Shown here piece by piece: positions 8,103-16,035 of a stretch of DNA of 41,248 nucleotides. Numbering within the stretch: position 1 is the stretch's first letter; every line of letters starts with the position of its first letter. A program made the position numbers and the translations under genes. The stretch comes from Ectopseudomonas oleovorans (lineage in GTDB: Bacteria; Pseudomonadota; Gammaproteobacteria; Pseudomonadales; Pseudomonadaceae), in the NCBI RefSeq assembly GCF_003052605.1, contig NZ_QASO01000002.1:1-41248 (forward strand), given 5' to 3'. The notes below the pieces were generated by a model. That model saw only the letters and a program-made list of their open reading frames with translations, was not told the origin of the DNA and ran no database searches.

Positions 8103-8891
8103 GTGATTCCCGAACAGCGCCGTCGCGCCTACCTCGATGCCATGCAGGTAGCCACCTGGCTGCCGCGTACCGAGCTGCCCTTTGCCGCGCCATCGCGTGC
8201 CGAGTTGCTGGCGCCGCCGCCTGTTGAAGTGCCGCTGGCTATCGTGAGCGAACCGGTAGCCGCGGTGGCCGAGCCGGTACGCGAGAGCCCGGTCGAGCGG
8301 CCGAAGATCGAAATTCCACGCCCGGGCGCCCAGCCGCGCCAGGCAGCTGTCGAGCCGGTGGCCGAGGCGGAACCTGTCGAGGAAAAACCGGCCCGGGTCA
8401 GTGCGCCTCCGCCGCGTTTTGCCTTGCAGTTGCTGCGGGCTGGCGATTGCGCCCTGTTGGTGGAACTGCCCACCGGCCAGCCGTTCCAGAGTCGCGATCC
8501 GGCCTACATTCTGCTCAAGGATCTGCTGCGCGCCGCCGGTCTGCCGGACAGCCCGCAGTTGCTCGGCGAGCCGGTGCGCTGGCCGCTGCTGGTGCGCGGC
8601 AACATGGATCAGGGCCCGCAAGCGGCGCTGGAATTCGTGCAGAGCTTCGTCGCTGCGCGTCTGGAGGAGCAGCCCAGCGTCTGCCTGTGGCTGGTTGGCC
8701 TGCCGGCCATTCGCTTTGCCGGCGAGGGTGACGAGCACAGCTACAACCGCGAGCTGCAGATCGAAGGCCTTGGCGCCTGCTGGGCCTTGCCGGGCCTGGA
8801 GCTGCTGATGGAAGAGCCGACGCGCAAGCGTGAGCTGTGGCAGGCCATGCGGCGCGTTCGCCAGCGTTGGTCAATCCCTGCCCAATCCTGA
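8103..8891 (+). CDS. holD: Cryptic DNA polymerase III psi subunit (HolD-like)
   Basis: A 262-residue protein immediately upstream of rimI, the place holD occupies in enterobacteria. In pseudomonads the psi subunit of the replicase is a divergent, larger protein at this locus, known from biochemical work rather than similarity. GTG 8103 is chosen because of GGAG six bases upstream; the protein begins IPEQRRRAYLDAMQVATWLPR. Residues about 25-95 form a Pro/Ala/Glu/Val-rich linker. The C-terminal part is folded and contains LLVELPTGQPFQSRDPAYIL and a tail with ALPGLELLMEEPTRKRELW. The name rests on position, length and memory of the family, not on a clear motif. Confidence 0.65.
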   Translation: MIPEQRRRAYLDAMQVATWLPRTELPFAAPSRAELLAPPPVEVPLAIVSEPVAAVAEPVRESPVERPKIEIPRPGAQPRQAAVEPVAEAEPVEEKPARVSAPPPRFALQLLRAGDCALLVELPTGQPFQSRDPAYILLKDLLRAAGLPDSPQLLGEPVRWPLLVRGNMDQGPQAALEFVQSFVAARLEEQPSVCLWLVGLPAIRFAGEGDEHSYNRELQIEGLGACWALPGLELLMEEPTRKRELWQAMRRVRQRWSIPAQS

Positions 8892-8921
8892 GAACCCGTC
8901 TTTGAGCCCGAGTTACGCCCG

Positions 8922-9374
8922 ATGAGCGATGCGATTTCCTTCCGCCCGATGACCGAGGCGGACCTCGATGCCGTGCTGAAGATCGAATACGCCGCCTTCA
9001 GTCATCCCTGGACGCGCGGCATCTTCACCGACAGCCTCAAGTCCTATAACTGCTGGCTGATGTTCGAGGGCAACCAGCAGGTCGGTCATGGTGTGATCAA
9101 CCTGATCCTCGACGAAGCGCATCTGCTCAATATCACCATCAAGCCGGAAAGCCAGGGCCGTGGTCTTGGCTTGCGCCTGCTCGAGCACCTGATGAAAGAG
9201 GCTTACGAGCTGGGCGGGCGCGAGTGTTTCCTGGAAGTGCGCGCCAGCAACCAGAGCGCCTACCGCCTGTACGAGCGCTTCGGCTTCAACGAGGTGGGGC
9301 GCCGCCGCGATTACTACCCGGCAGTCGGCGGGCGTGAAGATGCGCTGGTGATGGCCTGCACGCTAGTCGATTGA
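8922..9374 (+). CDS. rimI: RimI, ribosomal protein S18-alanine N-acetyltransferase
   Basis: A 150-residue GNAT enzyme that acetylates the N-terminal alanine of ribosomal protein S18. The acetyl-CoA-binding signature is PESQGRGLGLRLL (about residues 75-87). RimI hallmarks are the HPW near the N terminus (AFSHPWTRGIF), ECFLEVRASNQSAYRLYERFGF, and the C-terminal RRRDYYP with the catalytic Tyr region. The gene lies 30 bases after the holD-like gene and is probably co-transcribed with it. Confidence 0.95.
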   Translation: MSDAISFRPMTEADLDAVLKIEYAAFSHPWTRGIFTDSLKSYNCWLMFEGNQQVGHGVINLILDEAHLLNITIKPESQGRGLGLRLLEHLMKEAYELGGRECFLEVRASNQSAYRLYERFGFNEVGRRRDYYPAVGGREDALVMACTLVD

Positions 9375-9385
9375 GGCCGCCTGCA

Positions 9386-9540
9386 TAGGGTGGATGGCGC
9401 GTTGTCGATCCATCTCCCTGGTGGATGTGAAGAAGCGACATCTACCCTACGCGCCAACACCTGCGTCTGATTCGGTGCGCACGGCGCACCCTACGCGAAC
9501 GCGCTAGTCCCTCCGCCCGTAGGGGGCGCCGTGCGCACCG
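9386..9540. repeat. GTAGGGTGCGC-type palindromes between convergent genes
   Basis: An outer inverted pair TAGGGTGGATG / CATCTACCCTA (9387-9450) is followed by GGTGCGCACGGCGCACC and CGTAGG..GGCGCCGTGCGCACC (9474-9539). The region separates rimI from the convergent nnrS and may act as a bidirectional transcription end. Confidence 0.65.
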
Positions 9541-9559
9541 ACATTTCCGCCAGCGCTTA

Positions 9560-10735
9560 TCACCCAGGATGCCCATCCACCCGCGCCCGACACAGCATCG
9601 GCGCGTAATACCAGGCGAACAGGGCGAAGGCTACGCCCCAGCAAAGCGCTGCCAACCATAGCCACCCGCCACCGCATGTGACCCGAATCAGCGCGCCCAG
9701 ATTGAGCAGACCGAAGGCCCAGGCCATTGCCTTCGGCGGTTGCAATGCGCGGCCGGTATGACCGAGGCTGACCCGCGCCATCATCGCCAGGATCAGCCCG
9801 CCCATCGCACCCACCGCCAGCGCGTGGTTGGCCAGGCTGGGTTGCGTCAGCCAACCCAGGTGCCACGCAGCCATGCCGAGTGTGGCCAGCAAAAGCCAGG
9901 CGTAGGCCAGGTGCAGCGACCACAGCAGCGGCACGCGCCAGATGCCGCGCAGGTGCCAGCGCCACAGGCGCAGGCCGTGCAGCGCGCTCAGCACGATGAA
10001 GGGGGCAGCCAGCCAGGGACTGGCCAGCAGGTTATGCCCGCTGGCGAACAGTGCGGCGACCAGCACGCCGCAGACCAGCAGCAAGCGATCCAGCCAGGGA
10101 TGGGCGGCGAAGGCTTCGACCCGACCCAGGCCGCGCTGGGTGAAGAAGGGAATCACCCGACCGCCGATCAGGCTCAGCATCACGGCGATCAGCCAAAGTG
10201 CGGCCAGTGCGCCACGGCGTTGCAGGCCATCATCGCCCTGCACCAGGCCGGCGAGCGTGAGGGACTGGCACAGCGCGAGCAGGCTCAGCACCAGCAGGAT
10301 CGGGTAGTTGTTGCGTTGCCGGGCGGTGATCAGCTGGCGCGCCATCTGCGCAATGAACAGGCCGATAAACACCAGTTGCAGTGCGATCAGCATTGCCAGC
10401 GGCACGGGGAAGAACCACGCCAGGCGCGCGGCCAACCACAGCCCGAACAGCGCAATCAGGGGGCGGCCGCTGAGACCCGGACTCCCGGTCCAGGTCTGCA
10501 CGGCAGTCAGCAGGAAGCCGGCGATGATCGCCAGGCCGAAACCAAAGGGCATTTCGTGGCGATGCCAGGCCAGCATGCCTCCCGGCACCGCAGGGTTGAT
10601 CAGACCGTGCAGCGCCGCCGCCCAGAAGGCGACGGCGAGCAGGCCGAACAGTGCGCCAGCAAGGAAGAACGGACGAAAGCCCAGGCGCCACAGTGGCGTG
10701 ATGGCCAGGGCCCGCTTGCGATCAAGCAACTGCAT
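9560..10735 (-). CDS. nnrS: NnrS family haem-copper membrane protein
   Basis: A 391-residue polytopic membrane protein with about 12 hydrophobic segments. The NnrS N-terminal block is clear: LWRLGFRPFFLAGALFG, then LAWHRHEMPFGFGLAIIAGFLLTAVQTWTG, with His residues that could bind haem/copper. Another conserved stretch is RVSLGHTGRAL near the C terminus. NnrS proteins relieve nitrosative stress. It is the third gene of the fhp operon and overlaps ppyR by 14 bases, so expression should follow NO through NorR. Confidence 0.9.
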   Translation of the reverse strand: MQLLDRKRALAITPLWRLGFRPFFLAGALFGLLAVAFWAAALHGLINPAVPGGMLAWHRHEMPFGFGLAIIAGFLLTAVQTWTGSPGLSGRPLIALFGLWLAARLAWFFPVPLAMLIALQLVFIGLFIAQMARQLITARQRNNYPILLVLSLLALCQSLTLAGLVQGDDGLQRRGALAALWLIAVMLSLIGGRVIPFFTQRGLGRVEAFAAHPWLDRLLLVCGVLVAALFASGHNLLASPWLAAPFIVLSALHGLRLWRWHLRGIWRVPLLWSLHLAYAWLLLATLGMAAWHLGWLTQPSLANHALAVGAMGGLILAMMARVSLGHTGRALQPPKAMAWAFGLLNLGALIRVTCGGGWLWLAALCWGVAFALFAWYYAPMLCRARVDGHPG

Positions 10736-10973
10736 GTACGTATGCCTCGTCTTTCAGGCGTTGCTGCGCGACCAGGCGCAGCACATAGCCGATCTTCAAG
10801 ATGCTGGGACCGAGCAGTGTCAGGCTGTGCGCCAGCACCAGCGTCGGCACGTTCAGCTGCTTCTCCAGGCCATAGGCTGCCACCAGCCCCACCAGCAGCA
10901 GGATCAGGCCGACCCAGAGCAATTGGCTGGACAGGTGCAGGATCTGCAGCGGTGGAAGATTCAGTGGGTACAT
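10722..10973 (-). CDS. ppyR: Small membrane protein, PpyR-like
   Basis: An 83-residue protein with two hydrophobic segments (about 14-36 and 41-68) and a short charged tail. Its ribosome-binding site AGGAGG lies inside the last codons of fhp (the two Arg codons), so the genes are tightly coupled. In P. aeruginosa, the small gene between fhp and the NnrS gene is ppyR, a regulator of psl and pyoverdine operons. The assignment rests on position and size. Its mechanism cannot be inferred from the sequence. Confidence 0.7.
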   Translation of the reverse strand: MYPLNLPPLQILHLSSQLLWVGLILLLVGLVAAYGLEKQLNVPTLVLAHSLTLLGPSILKIGYVLRLVAQQRLKDEAYVHAVA

Positions 10974-10976
10974 GCT

Positions 10977-12173
10977 TCACCTCCTCATCGTGCAGCTATC
11001 CAGAGCCGAGGCCGGGCCGAAGAACTCGTAGCGGCTCTGCTCGGCAGGTACGCCCAGTGCCTGCAGGTGGCGCCTGACCTGGGCCATGAAGGGTTTCGGG
11101 CCGAGGAAGTAGGCGTCCAGATCGCGCTCGGCCGGCAGCCACTGCTCCAGCAGTTCGCGGCTGAGAAAACCCTCGGCGTCGGCCGCATCCCCCGCACGCG
11201 GCTCGCTGTAGCACACGTAATGGCGAATCTGCGGATGCTCGGCGGCATGCGCATCGACCCAGTCGCGGAAGGCGTGCACCTCGGCATTGCGTGCGCAGTG
11301 GATGAAGTGGATCGGCCGGCCCGAATGCCGCGCAGCATCGAGCATGGTCAGCGCCGGGGTAATGCCGACACCGGCGCTGATCAGGGCCAGCGGCTTGTTC
11401 GACGCGCTCAGGGTGAACTCGCCTGCGGGCGGGAACAGCTCCAGCACATCGCCAACCTGAACCTTGTCATGCAGATGGTTGGACACACGGCCGCCTGGCT
11501 CGCGCTTGACGCTGATGCGGTACTCACGGCCGTTAGCCAGGGCCGACAGCGAGTAGTTGCGGCGTACCTCTTCGCCGTTCAGCTGCAGGCGCATACCGAT
11601 GTACTGGCCGGGCTGATGGTCGAGCAGGGCGCCGCCATCGACAGGCTGCAGGTAGAAGGAAACGATCTCGGCGCTTTCGACGACCTTGCGTGCTACGCGG
11701 AAGGCCCGCGCGCCACGCCAGCCGCCAGACGCTGCGGCATTCTGCGCGTACAGGCTTTCTTCTGCGCCGATCAAAATATCGGCCAGTTGTTGATAGGCTG
11801 CCGCCCAGGCATCGATCACCGCGTCGGTGGCGATCTCGGCGCCCAGTACCTCGCGGATCGCACGCAACAGGCAGTCGCCGACAATGGGGTAGTGCTCGGG
11901 GAGAATCTGCAGCGACACATGCTTGTTGACGATCTGCGCCACCAGCGGGCCGAGTGCTTCGAGGCGGTCGATATGCCGGGCGTACATCAGTACGCCGTTC
12001 GCCAGTGCGCGCGGCTGGTCGCCGCTGGCCTGGTGTGCCTGGTTGAACAGCGGACGTACCTCGGGGTGTTCGCTGAGCATCATTCGGTAGAAATGCGTGG
12101 TCAGCGCTTCGCCGCCGCTTTCCAGCAGAGGCACGGTGGCTTTGATCAGGTCACGTTGAGCATTGGTCAGCAT
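10977..12173 (-). CDS. fhp: Flavohaemoglobin, nitric oxide dioxygenase
   Basis: This 398-residue cytosolic enzyme oxidises NO to nitrate using O2 and NAD(P)H. The globin domain (1-140) has the distal Gln in SGDQPRAL and the proximal His in NKHVSLQIL. The FAD domain has PGQYIGMRL and RNYSLS, and the NAD(P) domain has SAGVGITPALTML and the C-terminal YEFFGPA. Length matches Hmp (396 in E. coli). ATG 12173 is chosen: GGAGA lies 8 bases upstream, and a start seven codons earlier lacks a site. First gene of fhp-ppyR-nnrS, divergent from norR. Confidence 0.96.
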   Translation of the reverse strand: MLTNAQRDLIKATVPLLESGGEALTTHFYRMMLSEHPEVRPLFNQAHQASGDQPRALANGVLMYARHIDRLEALGPLVAQIVNKHVSLQILPEHYPIVGDCLLRAIREVLGAEIATDAVIDAWAAAYQQLADILIGAEESLYAQNAAASGGWRGARAFRVARKVVESAEIVSFYLQPVDGGALLDHQPGQYIGMRLQLNGEEVRRNYSLSALANGREYRISVKREPGGRVSNHLHDKVQVGDVLELFPPAGEFTLSASNKPLALISAGVGITPALTMLDAARHSGRPIHFIHCARNAEVHAFRDWVDAHAAEHPQIRHYVCYSEPRAGDAADAEGFLSRELLEQWLPAERDLDAYFLGPKPFMAQVRRHLQALGVPAEQSRYEFFGPASALDSCTMRR

Positions 12174-12249
12174 GGGGGTATCTCCGCAAGGCAAATAAAG
12201 GCGCCGGTGTGGCTAATGCCGATCAGATAAGATTGCCAAAGCGGCCTTT

Positions 12250-12324
12250 CGTAGGAGCCCCGCCTCGGGGCGAAGCTTTTCAATTGCGCATCGCCCTGGT
12301 TCGCGGCGGGGCGCCGCTCCTACG
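12250..12324. repeat. REP-like palindrome in the fhp leader
   Basis: Arms GTAGGAGCCCCGCC.. and ..GGCGGGGCGCCGCTCCTAC are about 24 bases each with a 25-base spacer. It lies between the putative fhp promoter and the fhp start codon, so it would be transcribed as a stable hairpin in the 5' leader. Confidence 0.7.
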
Positions 12325-12414
12325 TATTCGCAGCGGCGACGTTTAACTGACTGGCATTAGCCGGTGTGGCTCGTCTGGCCAGTTGTGGCGTGCTAGCGTT
12401 AGCGATAGATACCT

Positions 12415-12430
12415 ATCAGTAAGCGTGCCA
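12415..12430 (-). promoter_or_regulatory. Candidate sigma-54 promoter for fhp-ppyR-nnrS
   Basis: Read on the minus strand, TGGCACG-CTTA-CTGAT has a perfect -24 element, but its -12 element carries GA where GC is expected. NorR is an obligate sigma-54 activator, and its probable binding sites lie 42-97 bases upstream of this element with AT-rich DNA between them, as an enhancer would. The leader to fhp would be about 230 bases. The weak -12 keeps confidence modest. Confidence 0.45.
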
Positions 12431-12471
12431 ATTAAATAATCCTTAAATATCAGTGGCTTACTTGTTTTGTT

Positions 12472-12527
12472 GTATTAATGACTCGCCTTGCGCGTGAGTC
12501 ATAAAGACTTTGAGTAGTCGAAATGAC
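12472..12527. promoter_or_regulatory. Three tandem GT-N7-AC sites (NorR enhancer)
   Basis: Three sites fit the NorR-binding core GT-(N7)-AC with AT-rich centres: GTATTAATGAC (12472-12482), GTCATAAAGAC (12498-12508) and GTCGAAATGAC (12517-12527). E. coli NorR also uses three sites of this kind between norR and its target operon. The third site covers the norR start codon, which suggests that NorR represses its own gene. Confidence 0.65.
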
Positions 12528-14073
12528 CGCTAATCCTCTGCTGGAAACTCTTATTCCCCTGGTCGCCGATCTGTCTCGCGAGCTGGACGATGGCGAGCGT
12601 TATCGCCGCCTGCTCGCGGCCTTGCGCCAGTTGTTCCCTTGCGATGCCGTGGCGCTACTGCGGCTCGACGGCGAAATTCTGGTGCCCTTGGCGGTCGAGG
12701 GGCTAAGCCCCGATACCCTGGGACGACGTTTCAAGGTCAGCGAGCATCCGCGCCTGGCTGCGTTGCTGGAGCACGCCGGGCCTACGCGTTTCGCCGCCGA
12801 TTGTGGCCTGCCTGACCCCTACGACGGGCTAGTCGAGGGGCTGCATGGCCATCTGGAAGTGCATGATTGCCTGGGCTGCCCGCTCTATCTGGACGAACAG
12901 CTCTGGGGCCTGCTGACCCTGGATTCGCTTGATCCGACCAGTTTCGGCCGGCTCGATCTGGACAGCCTCGAGGCCTTCGCCAGCCTGGCGGCGGCCACGG
13001 TCAAGGTCAGCGAGCGTATCAGCGGCCTGGCGCAGCGGGTCGAGGCCGAGCGCCAGCTCACCGAGCTGTACAAGCAGGCGCGTCAGCAACCGCGCGAGCT
13101 GGTAGGGCAGAGCGCGGCGCTGCGCAAGCTGCAGGGCGAAATTCGCCTGGTCGGCGACAGCCCGCTGACCGTTTTGATCACCGGTGAAACCGGCGTCGGC
13201 AAGGAGCTGGTGGCCGAAGCCATCCACGCCGCCTCGCCACGGGCGCAGCGGCCGCTGGTCAGCATCAACTGCGCGGCATTGCCCGATGCGCTGGTGGAGA
13301 GCGAACTGTTCGGTCATGTGCGCGGCGCCTTCTCCGGGGCAATGAGCGAGCGCAGCGGCAAGTTCGAGTTGGCCGATGGCGGCAGCCTGTTCCTCGATGA
13401 AGTGGGCGAGCTGCCGCTGGCGATCCAGGCCAAGCTGTTGCGCGTGCTGCAGAGTGGTCAGTTGCAGCGTGTCGGTTCGGATCGTGAGCACCGCGTCGAC
13501 GTGCGGGTGATCGCCGCCACCAACCGCGACCTGGCAGCGGAAGTGCGTGCCGGCCGTTTTCGCGCCGATCTCTATCACCGCCTGAGCGTCTACCCGCTAC
13601 CAGTGCCGCCATTGCGTGAACGCGGCCGCGATGTGCTGCTGCTGGCCGGTTACTTTCTCGAAGAGAACCGCGCCCGGCTCGGGCTGCGCAGCCTGCGCCT
13701 GAGTGCCGAGGCGCAGAAGGCGCTGCTCGGTCATGATTGGCCGGGCAACGTGCGCGAGCTGGAGCACCTGATCGGCCGCGCGGCGATCAAGGCGCTGGCG
13801 CGCCATGGCGAGCGCCCGCGCATTCTCAGCCTCGATGTGCAGGATGTGGATCTACCGAGCAGTAAGCTGCACGCAGCCGTCGAGGTCGTGTTGACGAGCG
13901 CTGAGCCGGTGCCGGAAGGCGTCGAGCTGCGCACAGCGGTGGATGCCTTTCAGCGCCAGTTGATCGAGCAGTGCCTGGCGCGCCATCAGGGCAAATGGGC
14001 CGATGCGGCGCGCGAGCTGGGGGTGGATCGCGCCAACCTCAGCCGCTTGGCCAGGCGCCTGGGCATTCGGTAG
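12523..14073 (+). CDS. norR: NorR/FhpR, nitric-oxide-responsive sigma-54 activator
   Basis: 516 residues in three domains. The N-terminal GAF domain (about 20-165) binds a mononuclear iron that senses NO; HDCLGC (114-119) holds the conserved Cys region. The AAA+ domain (about 190-425) has Walker A GETGVGKE (221-228), Walker [11 protein letters not shown] and the arginine-finger region [10 protein letters not shown]. The C-terminal Fis-type helix-turn-helix is [20 protein letters not shown]. The sigma-54-contact loop reads GAFSGA (268-273) instead of GAFTGA. It is divergent from the fhp operon, which it should activate. The same gene is called fhpR in P. aeruginosa. Confidence 0.95.
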   Translation: MTANPLLETLIPLVADLSRELDDGERYRRLLAALRQLFPCDAVALLRLDGEILVPLAVEGLSPDTLGRRFKVSEHPRLAALLEHAGPTRFAADCGLPDPYDGLVEGLHGHLEVHDCLGCPLYLDEQLWGLLTLDSLDPTSFGRLDLDSLEAFASLAAATVKVSERISGLAQRVEAERQLTELYKQARQQPRELVGQSAALRKLQGEIRLVGDSPLTVLITGETGVGKELVAEAIHAASPRAQRPLVSINCAALPDALVESELFGHVRGAFSGAMSERSGKFELADGGSLFLDEVGELPLAIQAKLLRVLQSGQLQRVGSDREHRVDVRVIAATNRDLAAEVRAGRFRADLYHRLSVYPLPVPPLRERGRDVLLLAGYFLEENRARLGLRSLRLSAEAQKALLGHDWPGNVRELEHLIGRAAIKALARHGERPRILSLDVQDVDLPSSKLHAAVEVVLTSAEPVPEGVELRTAVDAFQRQLIEQCLARHQGKWADAARELGVDRANLSRLARRLGIR

Positions 14074-14203
14074 GGTGCGCTGCGCGCACCGGGTCTGTCA
14101 GCGTTGGCTGGCGGTGCGCACGGCGCACCCTACGACGAGCCAGGCATCTGCCCGTAGTCCGGATGCAATCCGGGGCCAGCCATTCCCGGATTTCATCCTG
14201 GCT
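14070..14203. repeat. GTAGGGTGCGC and TCCGGATG palindromes
   Basis: Inverted arms GTAGGGTGCGCTGCGCGCACC (14070-14090) and GGTGCGCACGGCGCACCCTAC (14112-14133) are followed by a second family, TCCGGATGCAATCCGGG facing CCCGGATTTCATCCTGG (14158-14201). The repeats occupy the whole gap between the convergent norR and methyltransferase genes. The last arm runs up to the methyltransferase stop codon. Confidence 0.7.
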
Positions 14204-15128
14204 ACAGTCGGAACACCAACGCTTTCAGGCCGCTCTCGGGGGAGATGTCGGGAAACTCCGGTGGGTTGTCCAGGCGCCCGATGAAGCGCAGTTGCGGCGC
14301 TTCGGCGGCCATGCCGTCGATGAGAAAGTCCGGGCCGATGTCCGGGTCGTTGACGCAGGCCAGCACCGTGCCGTGCTCGGTCAGCAGCTCAGGCAGGCGC
14401 CGGAGAATCTTGGCGTAATCCTGGATGAGGGCGAAGCTGCCTTTCTGGAAGCTCGGCGGGTCGATGATCACCAGATCGTATGGCCCGCTCTTGCGCACCT
14501 TGCCCCAGGACTTGAACAGCTCGTGGCCGAGAAATTCCACCCGGGAGAGGTCATGCCCGTTCAGGCGATGGTTGTCACGCCCGCGCGACAGGGCCGCGCG
14601 GGCCATATCCAGATTGACCACATGCGCGGCGCCACCGGCGATGGCGGCGACGGAGAAGCCGCAGGTGTAGGCGAACAGGTTGAGCACGCGCTTGCCGGCG
14701 GCCTGCTCGCGCACCCACTGGCGGCCCAGGCGCATATCGAGGAACAGCCCGCTGTTCTGCTTGCTGCCCAGGTCGAGCAGGTAGTGCAGGCCGTCCTCGA
14801 TGATCGGCCATTGCGCCTGCGGCTCGCCGGCCAGCCATTCACTCTCGCTGCCCAGCACGTAGCGGTGTTGCAGCAACAGGCCGCGTGCGCCGCTGGCCTG
14901 CCATTGCGGCGTTTCCAGCAACTCCATAAGCAGCGGTCGCAGCGCCGGCGACGGTTCGCGGAACAGCATCACCAGCACGATGCCGGACAACCAGTCGACG
15001 GTGATCTGCTCCAGCCCCGGCCAGCAGCGACCACGGCCATGGAACAGGCGACGGGTCTCGCTGCCGGGGTGGTTGTCCAGTGCCAGCAGCAGGTGTTCGC
15101 GCAGTAGGGCGAGGGCGGTATCAGTCAT
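14202..15128 (-). CDS. Class I SAM-dependent methyltransferase (RlmI/RlmK-like)
   Basis: A 308-residue methyltransferase. SAM motif I is VLNLFAYTCGFSVAAIAGG, and the substrate/catalytic motif is LVIIDPPSFQKGSF. This DPPSF form is typical of the RlmI/RlmKL rRNA 5-methylcytosine or guanine-N7 branch, preceded by the usual GLFLDMRLGR. The PUA domain of RlmI is absent, and the N-terminal 130 residues are of unknown fold. The real substrate is not known to me. Its start overlaps the FKBP stop by eight bases, so it ends a three-gene operon with the truncated haemoglobin. Confidence 0.8.
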   Translation of the reverse strand: MTDTALALLREHLLLALDNHPGSETRRLFHGRGRCWPGLEQITVDWLSGIVLVMLFREPSPALRPLLMELLETPQWQASGARGLLLQHRYVLGSESEWLAGEPQAQWPIIEDGLHYLLDLGSKQNSGLFLDMRLGRQWVREQAAGKRVLNLFAYTCGFSVAAIAGGAAHVVNLDMARAALSRGRDNHRLNGHDLSRVEFLGHELFKSWGKVRKSGPYDLVIIDPPSFQKGSFALIQDYAKILRRLPELLTEHGTVLACVNDPDIGPDFLIDGMAAEAPQLRFIGRLDNPPEFPDISPESGLKALVFRL

Positions 15129-15459
15129 CGCGGGTCAGCACTTCCAGCAGCTCGATTTCGAAGGTCAGGTCGGAGTTGGGTGGAATCGCACCCATGCTGC
15201 GCTCGCCATAACCCAGGTGCGCCGGCACCTGCAGCTTGCGTTTACCGCCCACCTGCATGCCCATCAAGCCCTGATCCCAGCCCTTGATTACCCGGCCAGT
15301 GCCGATCACGCACTGGAAGGGTTTGCCGCGCGAGTAGGACGAGTCGAACTCGCTGCCATCGGCCAGCCAGCCGCGATATTGGGTGGTGATCAGGGCGCCC
15401 TTGACCACGGCCTTGCCGTCGCCGATTTGCAGGTCTTCGATGATCAGTTGGTCAGTCAT
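15121..15459 (-). CDS. FKBP-type peptidyl-prolyl cis-trans isomerase
   Basis: A 112-residue single-domain FKBP without a signal peptide, so probably cytosolic. Family residues are visible: YRGWLADGSEFDSSYSRGKPF, VIGTGRVIKGWDQGLMGMQVGGKRKLQVPAHLGYG and IPPNSDLTFEIELLEV. ATG 15459 follows the haemoglobin stop codon after one base. The longer reading to 15558 lies inside the haemoglobin gene and is rejected. Confidence 0.93.
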   Translation of the reverse strand: MTDQLIIEDLQIGDGKAVVKGALITTQYRGWLADGSEFDSSYSRGKPFQCVIGTGRVIKGWDQGLMGMQVGGKRKLQVPAHLGYGERSMGAIPPNSDLTFEIELLEVLTRDD

Positions 15460-15460
15460 G

Positions 15461-15889
15461 TCAGGTTTCCTTGCGGTGACGGTTTTGGCTGGCTTGCACG
15501 GAGCGTTCGGCGGGCACGCGCAGTTGAACCAGCAGGTAGTCGGCGAACGCCGGGTCATAGTTCTGCAGGGCGATGGCGCCGGCCATGCAGCTCAACCAGC
15601 TTTCGGCCAGTGCCTGGTCAATTGGCCACTGTGCATGAAAGGCCGGAATGCTGATGCTGCCGTATTTCTCGGCGAATAGACGCGGCCCGCCCAGCCAGCC
15701 GCTCAGGAAGCACGCCAGCTTGTCGCGCGAGGCGCTCAGGTTGGCTGGGTGCAGGGCGCGCAGGGCGGTGGCCTCGGGGCGTTCGTCCATCAGCCGGTAG
15801 AAGTCGTCGACCAGACGGCGCAGGCCGTCGATGCCACCGGCAGCCTGGTAGGACGCATCGCCGGTGCCGTAGGGAGGTGTGTCACTCAT
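15461..15889 (-). CDS. Group II truncated haemoglobin
   Basis: A 142-residue 2-over-2 globin. It has GGIDGLRRLVDDFYRLMDE at the start of the fold, FLSGWLGGPRLFAEKYG in the E helix region, and the probable proximal His in IPAFHAQWPID. ATG 15889 begins the recognisable reading (MSDTPPYGTGDASYQAAGG); upstream sequence in frame is intergenic. It heads an operon with FKBP and a methyltransferase and is divergent from polB. Oxygen or NO chemistry is expected from the family, but the substrate is unproven. Confidence 0.88.
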   Translation of the reverse strand: MSDTPPYGTGDASYQAAGGIDGLRRLVDDFYRLMDERPEATALRALHPANLSASRDKLACFLSGWLGGPRLFAEKYGSISIPAFHAQWPIDQALAESWLSCMAGAIALQNYDPAFADYLLVQLRVPAERSVQASQNRHRKET

Positions 15890-15986
15890 CGCGTTGTTCC
15901 GCGGAAAAGGCGCCATTGTAACCGCTGGCGTAGAATGCTCGGCCAGTTTGGTTCGAGGTAATGGGCAACTGCAGAGGCTGTTTTCT

Positions 15987-16012
15987 CCCCTCTCCCGCAA
16001 GCGGGAGAGGGG
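15987..16012. repeat. Perfect 12-bp hairpin in front of polB
   Basis: CCCCTCTCCCGC pairs perfectly with GCGGGAGAGGGG across a two-base AA loop. No T tract follows on either strand, so this is a dispersed repeat rather than a terminator. It lies 23 bases upstream of the polB start. Confidence 0.7.
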
Positions 16013-16035
16013 GCCGGTCGTGCTTGCCTGAAACG

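Noticed and set aside
15890..16035. LexA box for polB
   Set aside because: CTGTTTTC occurs but no CTGT-N8-ACAG palindrome; the prominent hairpin is a dispersed repeat.
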